DNA of 6,757 bases from Candidatus Fermentibacterota bacterium (GCA_030607835.1 JAUWJE010000105.1:1-6757); one strand, 5' to 3'. Counted from the first letter of the stretch, positions 1 to 5,332 are shown. The notes: generated by a model not told the origin, from the sequence alone. A program made the numbers and translations.

Positions 1-495
1 CGGAGTGAACACCCTCAGTCCCAGTTCTTTATCGATCATGAATCTTCCGCCGCCTGATTCTCCCACCAGTCTCATTTTCCTGACAACTTCACCTACCGAG
101 GCTTCTTCCTCCACCTGCTCACTTACACACCACTGCAGGAAATTATCAGTCATGTAATCATTTTCTGATCTAGCCAGAAAAACCAGATCACTAATTAATG
201 AAGAAACTTTACGTTCATGATCCAGAGCAGCCTCAAAAGTCGCAAGACCGGATTCCCACTCTACTGGAGGCTTATCTATCGCTTCCAGAACGACTCTTCC
301 GCCTCTTTCATTCACATAGTTCATGAATTTCTCAGCATGAACAAGTTCTTCCTGTGCCTGTGCGTTCATCCATTTTGCCGCACCGATCATATCTGCTGAT
401 TCGAAGTACATACCCATAGAGACATACAGGTAGGAAGAGTAAAGTTCTGCATTAATCTGGTTGTTTATTGCTTCTTCAATCTTACTGTTAAGCAT
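1..495 (-). CDS. ftnA: Non-heme ferritin (FtnA type), 3' end cut by the window
   Basis: Iron-storage ferritin, expected to form a cytosolic 24-subunit shell that oxidises Fe(II) and stores it as a ferric mineral. The reading frame runs open from an ATG at 495 to the window edge, giving 165 residues with no stop seen; this is about the length of E. coli FtnA, so little is missing. The diiron ferroxidase residues sit at the E. coli FtnA positions: E17, Y24, E50, H53, E94 and Q127, with third-site candidates E49, E126, E129 and E130. Residue 52 is Val, where bacterioferritin has its heme-ligand Met, so a non-heme ferritin is favoured over Bfr. The start has a GGAAAGG Shine-Dalgarno a few bases upstream, and only 2 bases separate it from the superoxide reductase stop, which marks it as the last visible gene of the stress operon. 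Family identity is very secure; the C-terminus is not visible. Confidence 0.95.
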   Translation of the reverse strand, partial: MLNSKIEEAINNQINAELYSSYLYVSMGMYFESADMIGAAKWMNAQAQEELVHAEKFMNYVNERGGRVVLEAIDKPPVEWESGLATFEAALDHERKVSSLISDLVFLARSENDYMTDNFLQWCVSEQVEEEASVGEVVRKMRLVGESGGGRFMIDKELGLRVFTP

Positions 496-497
496 TT

Positions 498-875
498 CTA
501 ACCTTTCCAGAGCCCGTGAACAGAACAGTACTCCCTGGCAGTCACATCCTCAAGATCAGCTACTTTGAATTCAGCTTCTGGAGCAGAACCGGGTTTGAGG
601 TATTTCCTGAAAACATTGCTGCCGGCTATCAGTTCGATCCACTCGATATAATGCTGCGCTTCCATCGGGTGAGGAATCGTCCCCACCTTCACGATGTAGC
701 CTTCATCCGTTTTTTCTATTACTGGAACGTGTTTCTCTGTGGAAGCGTCAGCAGTCTGCTCCTCTAAAAGACTCATCGGTTCGTCGCAGCAAACAAGAGC
801 GCCAACTCCGGAATGGAGCATCTCTACGATATTTCCGCATATCTCACACTTGTATACCTGCATTCTCTCTGTCAT
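498..875 (-). CDS. dfx: Superoxide reductase, desulfoferrodoxin type (two-iron, class I)
   Basis: Reduces superoxide to hydrogen peroxide in the cytosol without making oxygen, usually with electrons from rubredoxin. The 125-residue protein has both domains. The N-terminal desulforedoxin-like iron site has C10, C13 and the adjacent pair C29-C30. The C-terminal catalytic site has H49, H69, H75, H120 and the axial thiolate C117, with the catalytic pair E47-K48 in the motif EKHVP. Numbering agrees almost exactly with the well-studied Desulfoarculus baarsii enzyme, as does the length, which supports the ATG at 875 over the in-frame Met at residue 5. An AGGAAAGGA Shine-Dalgarno (884-892) fits that start. 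It lies 47 bases downstream of rubrerythrin and 2 bases upstream of ferritin. The peroxide it makes is the substrate of the rubrerythrin encoded just before it. Presence of the full N-terminal Cys set separates it from one-iron neelaredoxin. Confidence 0.97.
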   Translation of the reverse strand: MTERMQVYKCEICGNIVEMLHSGVGALVCCDEPMSLLEEQTADASTEKHVPVIEKTDEGYIVKVGTIPHPMEAQHYIEWIELIAGSNVFRKYLKPGSAPEAEFKVADLEDVTAREYCSVHGLWKG

Positions 876-922
876 TTCCTAATCCTTTCCTGAAGCTACT
901 CTGAGACTGGCTGCTGTTTTTT

Positions 923-1498
923 CTACCAGTTCTCGCCAAGCAGTTCAAAGTGAGCCTGCGGATGAGCACAAGCAGGACATAATTCAGGAGCTTCAGTGCC
1001 CTCGTGGAGGTAGCCACAGTTCTGGCAGCGCCAGACGACAATATTGTCTCTTCTAAAAACCCTGCCGTTGTTTATGTTGTCTAGAAGGTCCAGATAGCGC
1101 TTTTCATGCTGCTTCTCCGCAACAGCGATTGACTCGAAAATCACAGCTATTGCATCGAATCCCTCTTCTCTCGCAGTTATCGCGAATTCGGGGTACATCC
1201 GAGTATGTTCGTAGTTCTCACCAGCGGCTGAATCCTCAAGGTTTTCTGCTGTACTGCCGATAACTCCTGCTGGGAAACCAGCGGTTATCTCGAGTTCACC
1301 GCCTTCAAGAAGCTTGAATAGTCTTTTCGCGTGCTCCTTCTCCTGATTTGCAGTTTCTTCAAAGATTTTCGAAATCTGGACAAATCCATCTTTCTTCGCC
1401 TGAGATGCGAAGTAAGTATATCTGTTCCTTGCCTGCGATTCTCCGGCAAACGCTTTGAGAATATTCTTCTCAGTTTCAGTTCCCTTTACACTCATCAT
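923..1498 (-). CDS. rbr: Rubrerythrin (NADH-linked peroxide reductase)
   Basis: Diiron peroxidase that reduces hydrogen peroxide to water in the cytosol, taking electrons through its own rubredoxin-like domain. The 191 residues equal the length of Desulfovibrio vulgaris rubrerythrin. The four-helix ferritin-like domain (about 1-145) carries the diiron ligands E20, E53, H56, E94, E97, E128 and H131, in motifs GESQAR, EKEH, ENYEH and EKQH. The C-terminal rubredoxin-like iron site has C158, C161, C174 and C177. The start region reads ATGATG; the first ATG (1498) overlaps the upstream stop as ATGA and has GGAGG about 5-6 bases upstream, so I chose it, but the second Met is nearly as good. The small SH3/KOW-like gene precedes it and superoxide reductase follows, consistent with one operon under PerR. 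No dedicated rubredoxin or NADH:rubredoxin reductase gene is visible here. Confidence 0.97.
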   Translation of the reverse strand: MMSVKGTETEKNILKAFAGESQARNRYTYFASQAKKDGFVQISKIFEETANQEKEHAKRLFKLLEGGELEITAGFPAGVIGSTAENLEDSAAGENYEHTRMYPEFAITAREEGFDAIAVIFESIAVAEKQHEKRYLDLLDNINNGRVFRRDNIVVWRCQNCGYLHEGTEAPELCPACAHPQAHFELLGENW

Positions 1499-1743
1499 TT
1501 TTCCTCCTCTTCCTTCACTTTTTCTTCTGACAAAAACAGCATTCGCTCCGGTAGGTGTTTCGTTACATTATCAAAAATCACATCATAGAAGACATTACCC
1601 TGTATCGCATGTACTTTCTCAATCTTTCCATGCTTCGAATGAAGTGGATGTCTTGGACTTCTGACGGTAACCATATCTCCAGCAGAGTATTTTGGTGTGT
1701 TGTCGGACTCCCCGGAATATTTCTTCTCAAATGTTCTATTCAT
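1495..1743 (-). CDS. Small conserved-looking protein with an SH3/KOW-like core
   Basis: An 82-residue protein that I do not recognise as a named family. The start chosen is the ATG at 1743, which overlaps the end of perR by 8 bases and has GAAGGAG about 8 bases upstream; an upstream in-frame ATG at 1788 would add 15 residues, lies inside perR and lacks comparable support. Residues about 18-66 look like a small beta barrel: GDMVTVRSP, then HGKIEKV, then YDVIFDN and LPERMLFL, a hydrophobic-strand pattern reminiscent of SH3 or KOW folds. There are no cysteines, no signal peptide and no membrane segment. The tail is highly charged (EEKVKEEEEK), partly because the same bases encode the purine-rich Shine-Dalgarno of rubrerythrin. 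Translational coupling to perR and rbr argues that it is made with the stress proteins. Its function is unknown; a role in partner or nucleic-acid binding would be only a guess from the fold resemblance. Confidence 0.8.
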   Translation of the reverse strand: MNRTFEKKYSGESDNTPKYSAGDMVTVRSPRHPLHSKHGKIEKVHAIQGNVFYDVIFDNVTKHLPERMLFLSEEKVKEEEEK

Positions 1744-2155
1744 CTGTATGCTCCTTCTTCGTCCTTTTAGCACATTCGGGACAAACACCTATTAAAGTAA
1801 TAAGTACATCATCGATTACATATCCTTCCGCATCCCGCGGATTTATATGAGATGGATTGATAAAGTCAGCATGTATATCGGTAACTTTGTTACAGATACT
1901 GCACAGCACATGACAATGATCATGCACATTGTGGTCGTAGTGAACTTCCTGTCCGAGCCCCCGGACGGGTAGTATATCACCCTGCTCGACAAGAATGCTG
2001 AGATTACGGTAAACAGTACTGAGACTTACTCTGGGAAGTTCCTGCCGGACTCTCTCGAAGATTTCATATGCGGTCGGGTGGAATCCAAGAGACTTTACAC
2101 TATCAAGAACAATAATCCGCTGCTTTGTCATCCGCCGAACCGCTGATTGCTTCAT
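1736..2155 (-). CDS. perR: Fur-family regulator, PerR-like peroxide sensor
   Basis: Metal-dependent repressor of the Fur superfamily, 139 residues. The N-terminal winged helix spans about 9-70, with the recognition-helix motif SLSTVYRNLSIL (44-55). The dimerisation domain has two CxxC pairs for structural zinc (C85/C88 and C125/C128). The regulatory metal ligands match Bacillus subtilis PerR by alignment from memory: H26 (PerR H37), D74 (D85), H80 (H91), H82 (H93) and D93 (D104). The Asp at the D104 position, where iron-sensing Fur proteins usually have Glu, favours peroxide-sensing PerR with oxidisable H26 and H82. It heads the operon of superoxide reductase, rubrerythrin and ferritin, exactly the targets expected of PerR. 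The ATG at 2155 has AGGAAAG upstream; Met9 is a weaker alternative. A promoter and an inverted repeat just upstream suggest it represses its own operon. Fur-family assignment is very secure; PerR rather than Fur is a good inference. Confidence 0.93.
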   Translation of the reverse strand: MKQSAVRRMTKQRIIVLDSVKSLGFHPTAYEIFERVRQELPRVSLSTVYRNLSILVEQGDILPVRGLGQEVHYDHNVHDHCHVLCSICNKVTDIHADFINPSHINPRDAEGYVIDDVLITLIGVCPECAKRTKKEHTDE

Positions 2156-2172
2156 TTCTTTCCTATTCGTAA

Positions 2173-2187
2173 TCGGAACTATTCCGA
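2173..2187. promoter_or_regulatory. Candidate PerR operator (15-base inverted repeat)
   Basis: The sequence TCGGAACTATTCCGA is a perfect 6-3-6 inverted repeat (TCGGAA / TTCCGA), or a 7-1-7 repeat with one mismatch. The 7-1-7 layout with a central ATT resembles Fur and PerR boxes, although the outer bases differ from the B. subtilis consensus. It touches the -10 box and covers the predicted transcription start of perR, a position where bound repressor would block initiation. A related element, CTATTCG at 2163-2169, repeats part of it (CTATTCCG at 2179-2186). The operator role is inferred from geometry and position only. Confidence 0.6.
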
Positions 2188-2214
2188 ATATAGAAAGCTT
2201 TTTATCTTTGTCAA
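2187..2214 (-). promoter_or_regulatory. Sigma-70-like promoter of the perR stress operon
   Basis: Read on the minus strand, a perfect -35 TTGACA (2209-2214) is followed by a 16-base spacer and a -10 TATATT (2187-2192). Transcription would begin near 2180, leaving a leader of about 25 bases before the perR ATG. No comparable promoter is evident between the genes downstream, so it probably serves the whole perR to ftnA operon. This is a consensus match by eye, not a mapped start. Confidence 0.7.
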
Positions 2215-2215
2215 G

Positions 2216-2347
2216 TGGTCTGTGGTCTTCGGTCTGTAGGAAACTGGTTCATGAGAAGTGTTATTCCGGTGCATCATGCAACGACCTGATTAAGGAATTA
2301 ATCCAATAGAATTAGTTAACTAAGTTATGCCCGGCCTTCAGTGCAGA
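2216..2347. other. Intergenic gap between icd and the perR promoter, AT-rich palindromes
   Basis: About 130 bases without a credible gene. It contains three short perfect inverted repeats: TGCATCATGCA (2270-2280, 5-1-5), GATTAA/TTAATC around GGAA (2288-2303) and the continuous palindrome TTAGTTAACTAA (2312-2323). They lie just after the icd stop and could end or trim its transcript, but none has a GC-rich stem plus T-tract, so I do not call an intrinsic terminator. Confidence 0.4.
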
Positions 2348-3691
2348 TCACATACGCTCTATAATGGAGTTGCCGAAGCCTGAACAGGATACCTCGGTAA
2401 CATCCTCTCTGCCTTCCTTCTTCATCAATCGAGCCAGATCATACGTAACAAAACCGTCAATTATTGATCTCTCCATTCCGTGCTTTATCATGTTCGCAGC
2501 TTCTTCCCAGCCTATGTACTCAAGCATCATAACTGCTGATAACAGTAATGAGCCGGGATTGACCTTATTCATGCCCGTATATTTCGGTGCAGTCCCGTGA
2601 GTAGCTTCAAAAAGAGCGATATCATCCGACATATTCGCTCCCGGGCCAAGTCCTAATCCGCCTACAAGAGCGATTGCTGCATCGGAAAGATAGTCACCAT
2701 TCAGGTTCGGAAGAGCAAGAACAGAGTAATCCTCCGGACGGGTCTGGATCTGCTGGAAGATTGAATCGGCAATCCTGTCCTTTATCAGGACACTTCCTTC
2801 GGGCATCCTGCCATCGAATTCATCCCAGAGTTCTTTTTCAGTAATGGCAACGTCACTGAATTCACGCTTCGCGAGTTCATAACCCCATTTGCAGAACGAA
2901 CCTTCCGTAAATTTCATGATATTGCCCTTATGGACCAGAGTGACCGATGGAAGATCATGGTCAACTGCCCATTGTATAGCTTTCCGAACCAGCCTTTCTG
3001 TACCGAATACGGAGATTGGTTTCACACCGATACCGGAATCAGTGCGAATTTGCCTGCCCGTCTTTTCTTTAATGAGTTCAATAATCGCAAGTGCGGTATC
3101 ACTGCCGCGTTCAAAGTCAAACCCTGCATAAACATCTTCAGTGTTCTCGCGGAAAATCATGAAATCAACTTTATCTGCGTACTTGTTCGGAGACGGTACA
3201 CCTTCGAAGTATCTGACTGGACGGATGCATGCATAAAGATCAAGATACTGGCGAAATCGTACATTAATAGAACGGAATCGCTCGCAGACACCATCATCTT
3301 TTCCACATTTATCACATTTTCCAGGATGATACTGCTGGTGAGCACAATACAGACAAACATGAGTTTCTTCACCTATCGGAGTTGTATAGGGACCTTTTAT
3401 GGCAACCTTCAGATGTCTAATGGCTTCCACTGTCTCATCCGGAAATTCACTTCCATAGTGTTGAAGTCCCTGCAGTCCCGCATACAGCGGACACCAGGCA
3501 ATCTTCCTTGTCCCGCCATAGGCTTTATTCACCGCCTTATCAACAACATTCTGCATAACCGGTGTAATATCCAGACCAATGCCATCACCTCGGAGATACC
3601 CGATGACCGGGTGATCACCGATGACCGGTTTACCGTTCTTGATCTCTATCAGATCACCTTCTGGAATATTCACTACTTTAAATTCCGACAC
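2348..3691 (-). CDS. icd: NADP-dependent isocitrate dehydrogenase with an inserted Cys-rich loop
   Basis: Oxidatively decarboxylates isocitrate to 2-oxoglutarate with NADPH formation; cytosolic, homodimeric in E. coli-like relatives. I start it at GTG 3691, 5 bases after a perfect AAGGAGGT, giving 447 residues; an ATG at 3847 would add 52 residues of unrelated, intergenic-looking sequence. Compared from memory with E. coli Icd, substrate residues are S141, N143, R147, R157 and R181, catalytic Y188 and K260, and metal-binding D309, D333 and D337. K370, Y371 and V377 in HGTAPKYTGMNKV, plus the later YDLAR, correspond to NADP determinants. The extra length over the 416-residue E. coli enzyme is mostly one insertion of about 29 residues (108-139) with C113, C116, C126, C129 and C136, just before S141. 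It is divergent from citrate synthase and aconitase. The enzyme call is very secure; the insertion's role is unknown. Confidence 0.96.
   Translation of the reverse strand: MSEFKVVNIPEGDLIEIKNGKPVIGDHPVIGYLRGDGIGLDITPVMQNVVDKAVNKAYGGTRKIAWCPLYAGLQGLQHYGSEFPDETVEAIRHLKVAIKGPYTTPIGEETHVCLYCAHQQYHPGKCDKCGKDDGVCERFRSINVRFRQYLDLYACIRPVRYFEGVPSPNKYADKVDFMIFRENTEDVYAGFDFERGSDTALAIIELIKEKTGRQIRTDSGIGVKPISVFGTERLVRKAIQWAVDHDLPSVTLVHKGNIMKFTEGSFCKWGYELAKREFSDVAITEKELWDEFDGRMPEGSVLIKDRIADSIFQQIQTRPEDYSVLALPNLNGDYLSDAAIALVGGLGLGPGANMSDDIALFEATHGTAPKYTGMNKVNPGSLLLSAVMMLEYIGWEEAANMIKHGMERSIIDGFVTYDLARLMKKEGREDVTEVSCSGFGNSIIERM
3272..3370 (-). other. Zinc-ribbon-like insertion within isocitrate dehydrogenase
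   Basis: Residues about 108-140 of Icd replace the very short Gly-rich link that E. coli Icd has between TTPVG and RSLNV. The segment holds CLYC, then nine residues, then CDKC, and a fifth Cys six residues on, with H111, H118 and H122 nearby. Two CxxC knuckles at this spacing are typical of zinc ribbons or small redox-active metal sites, and PGKCDKCG resembles the C-terminal half of heavy-metal-binding ribbons. The reading frame is continuous and the family sequence resumes exactly afterwards, so this is a genuine insertion and not a frameshift artefact. Metal content is inferred only. Confidence 0.75.
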
Positions 3692-3697
3692 TCTGGA

Positions 3698-3705
3698 CCT
3701 CCTTG
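3698..3705 (-). promoter_or_regulatory. Strong Shine-Dalgarno that fixes the GTG start of icd
   Basis: On the minus strand AAGGAGGT lies just ahead of the GTG at 3691. Its spacing of about 5-6 bases is suitable, and the protein from this GTG aligns with the usual Icd N-terminus, which decides against the upstream ATG at 3847. Confidence 0.85.
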
Positions 3706-3726
3706 CTCTCTGAATGATCAAAGTTA

Positions 3727-3756
3727 AATATATCGCTGAAGGTTTCTTATGTGCAA
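3727..3756 (-). promoter_or_regulatory. Candidate promoter of icd
   Basis: Minus strand: -35 TTGCAC (3751-3756), 18-base spacer, -10 TATATT (3727-3732). It predicts transcription from about 3720 with a leader near 30 bases that contains the strong Shine-Dalgarno. The -10 is good, the -35 has mismatches and the spacer is one base long, so this is moderate support only. It lies inside the false 5' extension of icd, consistent with the GTG start. Confidence 0.45.
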
Positions 3757-3906
3757 TTGATGAGTTCAGTAGTATCCAATACGGCGAATCTGCATTTTTC
3801 ACCAGCACGCTGAATGCCATCCAAATCAGAATCCCGAAAGAATACAATAAATTGTCTGGAAACCACTAACAAATTCAACATCGCCAAACAGTAGGATAAA
3901 CGGAAC

Positions 3907-3935
3907 TTGCATTAATGATTATTCATCAATATTTT
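3907..3935 (+). promoter_or_regulatory. Candidate promoter of the citrate synthase-aconitase transcript
   Basis: Plus strand: -35 TTGCAT (3907-3912), 17-base spacer, -10 TATTTT (3930-3935), in an AT-rich stretch 50 to 80 bases ahead of the ATG. Both hexamers have two or fewer mismatches to consensus. AT-rich sequence makes chance matches likely, so confidence is low. Confidence 0.35.
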
Positions 3936-3983
3936 CAACATGCAGCTATTTGCTGAGTTTGGATAATCCGGAAGGAGAAAACA

Positions 3984-4427
3984 ATGCCAAGATTGAGAAA
4001 AATTCTTCGTGATAAGATACCCAAGTGGCGCGATGAATTACGCGAACTTGTTGTTGAACACGGTGATAAAACAGTCTCTGAAGTAAAGATCCAGCAGGTA
4101 TTAGGCGGACTTCGTGGAGTCAAGGGTCTTATCTGTAACACATCACTCGTCGAACCTGACAAAGGACTTATAATCCGCGGAATACCCATTCTTGAACTGA
4201 CCGACAGGATCCCCGAGGAAATATTCTTCCTTCTCATGACGGGAGAACTGCCTGATGAAGCAGCTCTCGCCAAACTGCAGGAGGAATACAATGAAAGGGC
4301 TGAAGTTCCAGCTTATGTCTGGAATGTCCTTGAAGCAATGCCGAAGAATTCACATCCTATGGCTATGTTCAACCTCGCCATCCTCTCCATGCAGAGGGAA
4401 TCCAGATTTAAAATAGCGTATGATTAA
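3984..4427 (+). CDS. Citrate synthase N-terminal fragment, as terminated by TAA
   Basis: Taken literally, translation from 3984 stops after 147 residues, giving only part of the large helical domain and none of the three catalytic residues. Such a fragment could not act as citrate synthase. It is listed because an automatic annotation would show it as a separate gene; it belongs with the downstream fragment. Confidence 0.6.
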   Translation: MPRLRKILRDKIPKWRDELRELVVEHGDKTVSEVKIQQVLGGLRGVKGLICNTSLVEPDKGLIIRGIPILELTDRIPEEIFFLLMTGELPDEAALAKLQEEYNERAEVPAYVWNVLEAMPKNSHPMAMFNLAILSMQRESRFKIAYD

Positions 4428-4520
4428 GGCGTTAAAAAACCTAATTACTGGGAATCAACTCTTGAAGATGCTCTTATTCTACTTTCAAGACTTCCGGAAA
4501 TCGCCGCCGGTATCTATCGC

Positions 4521-5264
4521 ATGAGATTTAACAAAGGACCTAGAATCCCCAGAAATCCCAAACTCGACTGGGGCGGTAACTTCGCCCACATGCTTGGTCT
4601 AAGTGTTAATGCTCCTGTTTTCGAGGATATGATGCGGCTCTACCTTGTCCTTCATTGCGACCATGAGGGTGGAAATGTAAGTGCTTTTACCTGCCATGTT
4701 GTCAACTCCGCTCTTTCAGATCTGTACTATTCTGTTTCTGCTGGTTTGAACGGTCTTGCAGGACCACTTCATGGACTTGCAAATCAGGAATGCCTGAAGT
4801 TTGTCCTCTGGATACTCGACAGGTTCAGCGGAGTACCCGATGATGAGCAGATAAAGGAAGAGTGCTGGGAAACTCTCGAGTCAGGTAGAGTTATCCCTGG
4901 CTACGGTCATGCCGTTCTCAGGGTCACAGACCCGCGCTTCATCGCACTCAGTGAATTCGGTTTGAAACACTTCAAGGAAGATGAAGTGCTTCAGCTTGTT
5001 AACAGGCTTTATAAAATCGTCCCCGGGGTGCTGAAGGAACATGGAAAAGCAAAGAGCCCATGGCCCAATGTCGACGCAGGATCCGGAGCATTACTCTATC
5101 ATTATGGTATGAGCGAATTTGAGTACTACACTGTACTGTTTGCAGTCTCCAGATCGATGGGAATGTGTGCTCAGGCAGTAATCTCCCGTGCAATGTTGGA
5201 ACCGATCACGAGACCGAAATCTGTTGAAACAGGCTGGCTTAAAGCACAGGTTTCTGAAAGCTGA
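4521..5264 (+). CDS. Citrate synthase C-terminal fragment after the TAA
   Basis: The same frame resumes directly after the TAA; the first ATG is at 4521 (codon 180 of the whole frame) and would give 247 residues with all catalytic residues but without the N-terminal helices. No clear Shine-Dalgarno stands before this ATG and family similarity already runs through the 93 bases upstream of it, so independent translation is unlikely. Confidence 0.55.
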   Translation: MRFNKGPRIPRNPKLDWGGNFAHMLGLSVNAPVFEDMMRLYLVLHCDHEGGNVSAFTCHVVNSALSDLYYSVSAGLNGLAGPLHGLANQECLKFVLWILDRFSGVPDDEQIKEECWETLESGRVIPGYGHAVLRVTDPRFIALSEFGLKHFKEDEVLQLVNRLYKIVPGVLKEHGKAKSPWPNVDAGSGALLYHYGMSEFEYYTVLFAVSRSMGMCAQAVISRAMLEPITRPKSVETGWLKAQVSES

Positions 5265-5279
5265 TCGCTGCTTTGAGGT

Positions 5280-5307
5280 AAGAGCCCCGGTTCTCGCCGG
5301 GGCTCTT
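5280..5307 (+). terminator. Strong hairpin between citrate synthase and aconitase (no T-tract)
   Basis: AAGAGCCCCGG pairs perfectly with CCGGGGCTCTT: an 11-base-pair stem with a six-base loop TTCTCG. It begins 15 bases after the citrate synthase stop and ends 25 bases before the aconitase ATG. The following bases are CACGCAG, not a run of T, so it is not a standard intrinsic terminator. It may be a partial terminator, a 3'-end stabiliser, or an RNA-processing site that sets the two genes at different levels. Confidence 0.6.
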
Positions 5308-5332
5308 CACGCAGAACCATCCGGGAGGAAGA

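Larger units (their letters stand above)
3692..3983. other. Divergent promoter region between icd and citrate synthase
   Basis: A 292-base gene-free stretch serving both directions. It is AT-rich, especially at 3841-3945, and contains one candidate promoter for each side plus the two Shine-Dalgarno sequences. I see no riboswitch-like fold, tRNA or convincing long inverted repeat. Shared control of the two TCA transcripts from here is plausible but not shown. Confidence 0.6.
3984..5264 (+). pseudogene. gltA: Citrate synthase (eukaryote-like Si type), interrupted by one in-frame TAA
   Basis: Condenses oxaloacetate with acetyl-CoA to citrate, the entry step of the TCA cycle. The frame spans 426 codons plus a final TGA, a normal length for this family, and the ATG at 3984 has GAAGGAG six bases upstream. 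Codon 148 (4425-4427) is TAA. Before it, family motifs EHGDK, GGLRGVKGLIC, FLLMTGELP and HPMAMF are intact; after it, in the same frame, come KKPNYWES, DWGGNFAHMLG and HCDHEGGN. All three catalytic residues lie beyond the stop: H263 (GPLHGLANQE), H309 (PGYGHAVLR) and D364 (WPNVDAGSG). The interrupted site reads AYD-stop-GVKK where relatives typically have AYEEG, so the codon was probably GAA. No decay is seen elsewhere, so a sequencing error or a very recent nonsense mutation is more likely than an old pseudogene. It resembles mitochondrial and Geobacter-like enzymes more than E. coli GltA. Confidence 0.88.

Noticed and set aside
1744..1788. A 15-residue longer start for the small SH3/KOW-like gene at ATG 1788
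   Set aside because: It lies entirely within the perR coding sequence, while the ATG at 1743 has a well-spaced GAAGGAG and a typical short operon overlap.
2930..3727. A 265-codon plus-strand open frame opposite isocitrate dehydrogenase
   Set aside because: It is antisense to a certain gene, shows no recognisable motif and has no good ribosome-binding site; it is a shadow of icd codon use.
3692..3847. An N-terminal extension of isocitrate dehydrogenase from ATG 3847, with a hydrophobic stretch resembling a signal or membrane segment
   Set aside because: The family N-terminus begins near the GTG at 3691, which has a perfect Shine-Dalgarno; the upstream part overlaps a candidate promoter and resembles translated intergenic DNA.
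3935..4291. A 118-codon minus-strand open frame antisense to citrate synthase
   Set aside because: It is Ser-rich low-complexity sequence opposite a clearly conserved coding frame, with no motif of its own.
4425..4427. Programmed recoding (selenocysteine or pyrrolysine) at the citrate synthase stop
   Set aside because: Those systems use TGA and TAG; the codon is TAA, the position is not a catalytic one, and I see no obvious stem-loop directly after it.
4425..4520. A frameshift as the cause of the split citrate synthase
   Set aside because: Both parts are in the same frame and similarity to the family continues immediately after the TAA, so it is a point change and not an insertion or deletion.
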